DNA from: Panaeolus papilionaceus | Taxonomy: Eukaryota > Basidiomycota > Agaricomycetes > Agaricales | NCBI GenBank assembly: GCA_015501605.1 | Contig: JADNRZ010000021.1 | Coordinates: 868,001 to 932,000 of the forward strand | Direction of reading: 5' to 3' | DNA: 64,000 nt | Shown: piece by piece, positions 56,421 to 64,000 of the stretch | How positions within the stretch are numbered: the stretch's first letter is position 1 | Layout: each line of letters starts with the position of its first letter | Program-made: the position numbers and the translations under genes | Notes under the pieces: generated by a model | Databases searched by the model: none | What the model saw: only the letters and a program-made list of their open reading frames with translations | What the model was told of the DNA's origin: nothing

Positions 56421-57011
56421 TGTTACGGTTGACTTGTTCAGCGCGTACAAGTCCGGCCGTAGAGTCAACAAGAACGAAGGTTGAAGGTGAGGTCGGGGTC
56501 GATTCGGCGAGTTATGTTGAAGTTCAAGGATATCTAACTAAGAATGCCACTTCGAGTGATCGCTCGATGGTATTGTCTTAGCAGAGAGCGAGTAAAAGAA
56601 ATCCAGTAGAAGTTATCGTTCTATTGTAGTTAAAGAACTAGCTAAAGAACATAGGGTATAGTACTGGTGTTTATATACGTAATGCTAATGGTCCGTGCAC
56701 TATACAAGAGGTCTGTGCGCAAAGTAAATAAGAGTCAAAAGACGGGGTGAAGGAATCATAATGGAGTGTGTATGGGAATATAGTGGGGAACGAGTCATAA
56801 GTGTGAGAGAAGTATGAGTCAGAGATAAGAGTAAAACATAGAGCGACAGCGGGAATGGAAGTGGGTGAGAAGAGAAAAAGATAAAAAGATAAGACGAGCT
56901 ACAAGTACAAAGAGAGATGATAGTACACAAAGATAAGATAGTAGTCCAGATAAGATAGCGGAAAGATAGGGGCATGATGATAAGATGAGCGAGAAAAGAT
57001 AGAGCGTAACA
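56421..57011 (-). repeat. 5' LTR of chromovirus 2
   Basis: 591 bp, matching 49048-49638 with three differences noticed. It is followed by the TCCTT duplication at 57012-57016. Confidence 0.9.
56632..56677 (-). promoter_or_regulatory. LTR promoter and predicted transcript start of chromovirus 2
   Basis: Minus-strand TATATAAA starts at 56677. TAGCTAGTTCTTT begins 33 nt downstream, at 56644, and is complementary to the PBS. The TATA spacing supports 56644 as the transcript start; this is inferred, not measured. Confidence 0.6.
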
Positions 57012-57450
57012 TCCTTTGAGCTAACACACCTATGGCATAAGGGATGTGCTTATCGATGTGACCGAAGGGTTAGCAGGGGGCATGGGGCATGGCAATCGAG
57101 AGGATGTGATGGGGGTGAAGCTGTTTGTGGTGGTAAGAAGGAAGGAGTGGGACTTTGAATTACTCTGGACGAAGTGATTAAAGAGGTCCGTATCATGTGA
57201 TTGTCCTTGGGGTAACGAATTTTATTTATGGAAGGTTCTTGAACATTTCATTCCATATCATTCGACAAGATAAAAATGTGTTGCTCAGACAGCCTCATGT
57301 GCACGCAGTAATACTCAGATTAGTTTGATTCAGTTCGATTCCGACGGAGTGCTCAGCTACGCACGGATTTTCTCGCATCTTCACATCTATGCTCAGACCG
57401 ACTCAGTTAGAGTACCTTGTGCTCAGATGCGAGTTTCACTGGGCTTCATC

Positions 57451-59665
57451 ACCTGACCTCAGTTCTTTGATCGACCATCCCTGTGGGTTTCATATGTTGA
57501 AGTATCATGGACGAAGAGTTTTAGAGGGACAACAATTGTTGTTGTTTAATGACACCCCTATCAAATGTCAATGATGTATTGGTCTGCCTAGTCTATGCCT
57601 ATCCCTGACCAACAGCCTCCTCACGTACATCCCTACTCCTCATTCTCTGCTGTGAATCTTCGTATTTGTGTACTGAGGTTCTCGCCTTAGGCTCCATCCA
57701 TGATTACAGTGAGGAATATGTAGTAGGTAGTTCGATGTTTTGAACGTGAGTAGCGACCCTTTCATCGTGCTCAGAGGCAACAAATCTATCCACCATACCG
57801 TTAACCTGCTTGCATACCAGAAAATTCCTCACGCAGATGCGACATTTCAATGTCATGCTGGCTACCTTCATTCAGCCTCAGTGTTCATAAAATGATCCCC
57901 TTGACTGTAACGGGTTGCCTGCTGTTGTTGTGTTGCACCCTCAACTTCCGCTCACCGCAGTGTCTATTTCTCTCTTCATCCTGTCGTCCGCGTGCATATC
58001 TATTTTGCTTCACATTGTATCCAAGCCTTCAACATATGCACTCCATTATGTTCGCGCATTATTTTACATATCTCATGGTCTGTGGTACCCATCTTCCTCA
58101 CCCACTATTCCCTCGTTTGTTGTAATTATTTTATTAGAACATTTTCACAGACTATTAGATTAGATTCATTCCTTTTCATCTTGCCTCCTTATCACATGAC
58201 CTCCGTTTCACAGCCGTAGTCATGTGACCTCCGTTTCGCTCCCTCATAGTTTAGCTCTGCACGCACACTGGTCTTTCCTCAGTCCATATTCTATGTACTG
58301 AGGTGAGCCACGTATTACACTCGTTATCTAGTATTCCTTTACTTACTCTATCCTGTAGTTTGTCTCCTACAGGTATACCATAATATATTCAGTCCATATT
58401 CTATGTACTGAGTTTGTCTCCTACAGCTCCCTCTCGTGACCTCTATACCCGACAAAATCGTTTATGAACACTAGCATTTCCTCCTACAAGTCCGAACCCA
58501 ATGCGACTTCTTCATCTAAAAACGGTGACCGGTAATGTCGAGTGAATGACCTGTGCCCTCACCTTCTCTTCTCTTGAAGCTTAACTAGCGTTGATATCCT
58601 TTTTGTCCTTTTCTGTTAAATTTACGTTTTCTGCCCAACTTTTTATCAATTTTTGATCATAGACACCCAGTTACGGGATCCGACATCGATACTCTTCTAA
58701 TCGAATTCAAACGCTTAGACGACGAAAATGCCCTGACGAGGGTTCACTTCCCACAAAGCGGAGAAATCTGGAAAAAGGTTGGTTCTGCATAGTTATATCA
58801 CTCAAGATGAAAGCCCAACGTTCGCATCCTACCAACCTGAAGACCCCGAGCTTGAAGCTCAGAAGCGCAAACACGACAGGTATGCAGTCTGCACATCATC
58901 GCAAGTGTGCATCAGGGCAAATGTTGGCAGGGTTAGGTCGGGCGTTGAGGATCGTCCGGTGAGGACCATATGAGCGCGCAGGGGGGAGATGATCATGAAA
59001 GATGAGTTATTCAGAGATCCAGAGATGGCATTTGGATGAAGGGGTCAAAGAGCAAGGACAAGGTGACAGGACGTGCAGACGAACTTGTGGGTTCAATCAG
59101 AGGAATAGTGGAGAGAGAGGATGAGACGAGAGGGGGTACGATAGGAGGCAAGCGATATGAGGTTGATTGGAAATGAGATGCGAGCGAACCAAGTGATGAA
59201 CGGGAGTGCATACAGGAGCGAGACCACGTCATAATACCATCCAGCCTTAGAACGAGGCTCTGGGTGACAAGAGGATGGAAGATACGTTTGGGTGTTGCAG
59301 AGTGTCGGATGAGCGAGAGGACACGTGATCATCTCTGGTTCATTCTCACTGTGGGCCCAATCAATGCTGGAAAACCGCAGCAGTGGAAATTTGGTAGGGA
59401 AAATGCATATCTTGTAGTCTTAATTTTCAGCCACCTGCGGTGTAGGATTACGAGTGGCCGGATATATACGTAGTTTTGAAATGTGTAAACAGCCCCATGT
59501 ATCAATCCGCCTGATAAAGGCTTGAAAAACCACAAGCGTCAGTAAACCATGAAAAATGCAACTGATGTCGGCTAACGAAATATATGCCAACAACAGCCAG
59601 AGGATTAAATTTAAGAATACAGCTCAATGCCGACATGGTTTCAAAGGATGCAACGATTTCACCTG
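57451..59665. other. Stretch without a confident gene
   Basis: Short direct repeats occur: CAGTCCATATTCTATGTACT at about 58280 and 58390, and CATGTGACCTCCGTTTC near 58195 and 58223. A possible exon-like frame at 58668-58775 (GSDIDTLLIEFKRL) follows an intron-like end, but it has no partner exons or recognised family. Minus-strand frames near 59011-59332 have no motif. Confidence 0.4.
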
Positions 59666-61822
59666 TAGAGGCTGGCTTCATTAATGAAAGACTGTCTTTC
59701 GACAGTGAGTGCTCAGCTGCAGGGAGTGTGGAGGAATGAAGCCAAAAAAGCGGAGGGGGGAGGAGGAGAAGGAGGATCAAGTGGTGTTCCCACGCTCTGG
59801 TACCCAAAATGCGAAATGCAATTGCTCCATCCACAAGCACAACATTTCCATTCTGTTTTCAGATTCTGAAAGTAGGCAATTGTAGCTTTCCATTGATATA
59901 TATATGTCAATTAAAATAATAAAGGGAATAAATACAAATGGTGCACAAAGAAATGTAATTAAAGATAGGGGCCCATTTAATTACCAAAAAAGCGAAATTG
60001 AATGGTGCTGTCCCCAGTGAGGATAGTGATAATATAATGATAGATTCTTAAACTAGACACTTATAGCTTTCTAATGGTATATATGGTGTGCAGAAAAAGA
60101 GCCAAAAAAGCGGTGGAAAATGCAGCAGTAATAATGCTATTAATAAATAGGGGCTATTGATTATCAAAAAAGCGGAGCTGTTTTGGGTAATCTACTGGAG
60201 GGAATTAACTAAGTAAAAGTCAGATTCAAATACTAGACAACTGTAGCTTTCTAGTGATATATATATATCCATATAAAAGGGCCAAAAAAGCGGTGGAATA
60301 AATGCTGCAATAATGGTGGAAGAGGAATATTAATTAGTGTGATGTCATTAGTGCCTGAAAGCAGATCAGTGATACCAATTTCCCAAAAAAGCGAAGCTAA
60401 TTAATGAGGATTGATGAGATTAAATGGGATCAATGACATCACATTAATATTCCTGATCAGGACGAAGATCTGATTTGCAAATAGGGGCTCATTTAATCAA
60501 TGCACAATAACCAGAGCAGATCTGCTGCTTCTGTGGCCACATTTGGCAGATCAGACCACATGAATGGATAGATATAGTGTATACCTTTCTAATGATATAT
60601 ATCCCCTCCCAAATAGTGCCAAAAGTGAAGCAATATTGAGGAAATAATTGTAGTAGGGGGAATAGGGGCTAAAAAAGCGGAAAAAGCGAACCTGATCTGC
60701 TGGGTTACTGGTACAATTTGGTGGATCGGATGGTGGGATCTTATAGAGGCTGTTAATAGCTTTCTAACGATATATAGATCATCCAAAATGGTGCCCAGAG
60801 CGGTGCAATATTGAGCAGGATACTGTTTGGGCCAAAGATAGGGGCTTTTCAAGTGACCCATGTAAAAAAACATTTTTTTAAGGGTCGATAGGGATCATAT
60901 GTGGGAGGCTGCGTTCAAAATTTCAGCCCAATCGGAGCAGAATTGAGCGCGCTATTTGCGATTTATATTATTTTTTCGATTTATTTTGATTTATTGCCAG
61001 CTCTGAGAGTGTATTTCCTTAATTGATCGCCAACCACTGATCCCCCCACCCCGAAAATACCCATTCCGGGATCCTGATTTTTTTCTCTACGCCCCCATAC
61101 CCATATCATATCTATCCAGCAATATTTCCCCTACCCCTACCCAGCCAGATAAGCCATCAGCCCCTATCCAGCATCCCCCCATCCATCCCCCCTATTCCCA
61201 ACCCCCTACCCATCCTCCTACACCCGGAATATCACCTATTTCACCCCCTATATGCCCCTACCCACCCCCCTACCCATCCCCCACCCCCGGAAAATCCCCC
61301 CCACTGACAAAAGCCAGCCCACTGCCTATTGACAGTCACTGCCTGTCAGGGGATCTCCTGCTACCTCCTATTCCTTTCCTTATTATCATCTCTCTGTCTC
61401 TCCTTTCTCCATTTCCTTTGCTCTATCTCATTATCTGGACATATCATGGACTCATAGATATTATATTACACTCTCCTTTAGTTGCCATTCATTCATTATT
61501 TAGTTGTTGCCACTGTTACATAGTCATTCCTTTGTGTTTCCCTTTGTTTGTTTCCAAAGGCATTGTTTGGCATCAAGGCTGATGCCAATGCCAGCTCATC
61601 ACTTAAATAGCTGTTTCACCTGGGTTTGATCCTTTACCTCTTTCTCTTTGGATCTCCCCCAGGTGAGCCTACTTCCTGTATTTATGTAGAGCTGATATAT
61701 ATCTTTGGATCTCCCCCAGGACTTGTGTGTGTCTGAGGTGCCCTTACACTGCCCATGGACAGTTCTGATAAATGAGCACTCACTGTTGAAAGACAGTCTT
61801 TCATTAATGATTCTAGCCTCTA
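59666..61822. mobile_element. Shorter relative of the 3.9 kb inverted-repeat element
   Basis: The tips are inverted repeats: left TAGAGGCTGGCTTCATTAAT, right, reverse-complemented, TAGAGGCTAGAATCATTAAT, followed on both sides by a GACTGTCTTTC hairpin. The body from 59716 resembles the right arm of the 12824-16722 element (for example GCCAAAAAAGCGGAGG, and a long match from about 60335 to 61290 including the C-rich tract), but only one arm is present. AAAAAAGCG motifs recur near 59746, 59985, 60105, 60167, 60283, 60384 and 60671. No ORF or clear target duplication was found. CTTTGGATCTCCCCCAGG is repeated near 61646 and 61704. Confidence 0.65.
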
Positions 61823-61932
61823 TGGCTGACAATTTCATATATTGTTCTGTAAAAACACAAAAAAGATAGGCATGTGGGGATGCCTGTACAGCAGCAAATG
61901 TGGATTAAGACACTTCGTGTTCTTTCTTGATT

Positions 61933-62103
61933 TCATTGACTGCACATATGCAGGACGATGTGAACGACAATAGCAATGAAGTCAATGTCAGAGACTATCC
62001 AATCGAAAGGTGACTGTGACTCACTGATAATAGCCAAAGCGCACAAAACGAATATGACACCCGTTCCTATCATAGTCCCGTAAACGAGGCTGCCGTCGTT
62101 CAT
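61933..62103 (-). CDS. Possible 56-residue membrane-protein exon
   Basis: From ATG at 62103 the frame encodes two hydrophobic segments (MIGTGVIFVLCALAII and FIAIVVHIVLH) and ends at 61935-61933. The same frame is open upstream to about 62240 without an ATG (RTYRRYDLALT precedes the Met), so this may be the last exon of a longer gene. No family is recognised and no second copy is present here. Confidence 0.25.
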   Translation of the reverse strand: MNDGSLVYGTMIGTGVIFVLCALAIISESQSPFDWIVSDIDFIAIVVHIVLHMCSQ

Positions 62104-62463
62104 TGTCAGGGCTAGATCATATCTCCTATAAGTCCTGACATTTGGCTGAAACAGTTGTTGTGTACCTGTAGCTGTTTTGAGCGGGTTCTGGAATGAGATC
62201 TTGTCGTGTTGACGTTGATAGTGCTTTGAGACAATGATTTAGAAAAGCGGTAGAAGATTGAGAGATTCAAAAGCAGAGAGTTGGGGTTTTCTTGACTTGT
62301 TGGGAGAGTTGTGGTGAGTTGCAAGTGATGGTGGTTGAATGGAAACAAAACAAACAAAGGTTTCTCGCACTTGCTGTTCTTGCACTTGCTGTTCTCATAC
62401 TCAGGTGCCTCTGCTTCAGGCCAGATATAAATCAATAAGGCAACTGTAAACAGTATGGAATTG

Positions 62464-64000
62464 TCAGTTCAAGATTTCTGAAGATGGATGAACAATGGGA
62501 GTACGATCTACATATGCCCATCTATTTCCACGCCGCACCCTGCCCACAACACATTTAATCGTTGCCAAGTCTATTACTTCAAGACCACTATCGGCATCAT
62601 GCCAATAAATGTCGTTTTCCTTCTTGATTTTGAACTCATTGACAAGTGCGACAGGTACAAGGAATCGTTCCTGTACCCCAACTTCCGGATGAATTGGAAT
62701 TTCGAGTACAATAATCTTGAGAAGCTGCCCAAAAAACGAATCCACAACCATGACCTCTGGTCGTGACGGGTAACGCGCATTCTGATCCCTCTCACATTTG
62801 TACTGTCAAAACCAATTTAAACGAAGGTCAGAAATGCTTAGTGACCAGCAGGATGAACGAACATGTACTTGGATATAGGTGTTGTCGTGCGAGTCTTCGG
62901 ATCGCTTGCTGATTGCAGAGGCACGGATCACATCTCTGCCGCCTGTAATAACGAGATGCCTGAATTGAAGAACGGGATCTGTCAAGGGAAAAGAGTGCTT
63001 GACTGCTGGTAACAGAAAGCGAAGACACATTGCCAGGTGGACCTGAATTTTGTGGCGCAGACCACATTGTCGATCAAATGTGTTATCTAGTGTGTGTGGC
63101 CCCATGGGTGGGGTAAGCTTGTATTCTTCATCTGATGAAAATTAGTGTGCTTGATTTTGGAAATACAATAAACTTTCACTTACAGCCTTCTATAATTACC
63201 CCATTATCGGATTTGAGAGGGTCCAAGTTCAACTCGTCTGCTGCCTGAAACCTTAAGCAGATGTGATCAAGCTGGGATGTTGCAGTTACAAAATTCGAGA
63301 TAGAGGAGTAGGGATGCTGTCAACTTTTGATAGCTCGCAGCAGAGTATTACAATGGTGTTCCATTGGATAAGCCCACCAGGTCCAAGCTGGGCCATTTGC
63401 GCAGATGCAATCCGCAATGTGAAGTAGTGCATGGATGGTGAGGGGGCAGCATGCAAGGCATTGTGCCGAAAAATGGTAATATAACCTGGTCATGGTGGTT
63501 AACAAGTTCAGTTGATGCAGAGATTAATAGATCTGATCCCATACTGCTCGTAGTCTAATACCCATTGACGAAAGCCTGTCTCAATCTTGTCAATCATTTC
63601 TTGCGTGATTTCCAAGGCCAGACACAGGTTGATGAGGTAGACCAACTCCATAAAGTGGGTGTAATAGTCATTGTTGACGAACCGATCAATCAAGACAATG
63701 GGGGCAATGAACAGGGTGAAATTTGAGTACATTTCCGCCGTAAGCTTGACACTCTTCTTGGCGACATTCGGAACGACTGCTCCAAAAGCAGCTGGGATGG
63801 TTTTGGCACATGCTGCTACGTCAGCGCCGACCTCTTTCCAAATTTCCGGTGCGATGTAGTAGCCTTGCCCCACGTGTGAGATGGACTCCTTCTTAAAGTC
63901 GCCAGTCCAAAACTGCATTAGATTCTTTACAGTGTTCTCCCAAATCAGGTGCATGAAATCATAGGGGAATGTAGAGGAAAGGAAAGGGAAGTTAGAAAGG
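62464..64000 (-). pseudogene. EnSpm/CACTA-type transposase, 3' part, one in-frame stop
   Basis: Minus-strand exons are 64000-63545 (5' end beyond the window), 63485-63184, 63131-62869 and 62802-62464, joined by GT-AG introns of 59, 52 and 66 nt with consistent phases. The first exon has FMHLIWENTVKNL and a W-T-G segment typical of the Tnp2-like transposases of agaricomycetes. Exon 2 has TIHALLHIADC and WAYPMEHHC, resembling DUF4218 next to plant EnSpm transposases. The last exon reads SFFGQLLKI and later CVVGRV-WAYVDRT. In exon 2, KS is followed by TGA (about 63322-63320) where relatives have an Arg-rich stretch; CGA to TGA is the likely change. The protein would need readthrough, so I call it a pseudogene. 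The catalytic Asp region, if present, lies upstream of the window. Confidence 0.7.

Larger units (their letters stand above)
49048..57011 (-). mobile_element. Ty3/Gypsy chromovirus 2, nearly intact
   Basis: The 7,964-bp element is on the minus strand. LTRs of 591 bp lie at 49048-49638 (3') and 56421-57011 (5'); three differences were noticed, all near the outer TGTTAC end. TCCTT flanks it at 49043-49047 and 57012-57016. It has a polypurine tract at 49639-49655, a PBS abutting the 5' LTR, gag, an intact pol with a C-terminal chromodomain, and ORF3 after pol. It inserted into the hAT-like element at 48316-57442. Its one clear defect is a stop in gag. Confidence 0.92.
48316..57442. mobile_element. 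hAT-like TIR element, split by chromovirus 2
   Basis: The left end CCCAGTGAAACTCGCATC and the right end (57425-57442) are inverted repeats. GCTTCATC occurs at 48308-48315 and 57443-57450, an 8-bp duplication as in hAT elements (one terminal base is asymmetric). Subterminal ATCTGAGCAC/GTGCTCAGAT motifs are repeated many times at 48330-48615 and 57300-57435. Without the inserted chromovirus it would be about 1.16 kb. It has no transposase ORF, so it is non-autonomous. Confidence 0.65.

Noticed and set aside
38660..57011. One large composite element using the outer LTRs of both chromoviruses
   Set aside because: Each element has its own matching LTR pair (570 vs 591 bp) and its own 5-bp duplication (CATTC and TCCTT).

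Overview
The window looks like TE-rich, gene-poor nuclear DNA of an agaricomycete (mushroom-forming) basidiomycete. The evidence is short 50-90 nt GT-AG introns, a family of P-loop NTPases resembling those common in Agaricomycetes, Ty3/Gypsy chromoviruses, and a fungal EnSpm/CACTA-type transposase with DUF4218-like sequence. I see no rRNA, tRNA or CRISPR. Family assignments rest on motifs read by eye; no database was searched.

Layout. (1) 1-38.4 kb is a tandem, heavily invaded segmental duplication. The ancestral block reads: a minus-strand Rab-like GTPase with a long insert between its G4 and G5 motifs, then a ~2.5 kb hydrophobic-ORF-bearing unit, then a plus-strand five-exon G-domain NTPase gene. 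Recognisable copies: block 0 (unit tail plus NTPase copy 1 at 654-2320), an isolated unit at 6-10.6 kb, block 1 (Rab remnant 11.6-17.3 kb, unit 22.2-24.7 kb, NTPase copy 2 frameshifted at 24.8-26.2 kb), a partial unit at 27.9-29.3 kb, and block 2 (Rab remnant 29.5-31.5 kb, unit 33-35.6 kb, intact NTPase copy 3 at 35.7-37.4 kb). Insertions include a TA-flanked inverted-repeat element (6421-7017), a 1.77 kb LTR element whose only ORF is a KH-domain/RGG protein (8416-10181), a 3.9 kb element with two 1,361 bp near-identical inverted arms (12824-16722), a hairpin-module array (17.6-18.4 kb) itself split by a 2.2 kb TIR element (18435-20657), and a MULE-like element carrying a helicase fragment (32023-32997).

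(2) 38.6-57.4 kb holds two minus-strand Ty3/Gypsy chromoviruses (38660-46574 and 49048-57011). Each has 5-bp target duplications, the order gag, pol (protease, RT, RNase H, integrase, chromodomain) and a third ORF with two unusual zinc knuckles downstream of pol. The second has an intact 1,221-residue pol but a nonsense mutation in gag; the first carries many small deletions. The second sits inside an older hAT-like TIR element (48316-57442).

(3) 57.4-64 kb has no confident host gene, a shorter relative of the 3.9 kb inverted-repeat element (59666-61822), and at the right edge the 3' part of a CACTA-type transposase pseudogene on the minus strand.

How the parts relate. The most interesting candidate system is the KH-domain LTR element. 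It has no RT or integrase, but its LTR and leader carry the same self-priming geometry as the two chromoviruses: a TATA box 33 nt upstream of a segment that is complementary to the PBS. It therefore looks like a non-autonomous partner mobilised by a self-priming chromovirus-type machinery, with a KH/RGG RNA-binding protein in place of Gag-Pol.
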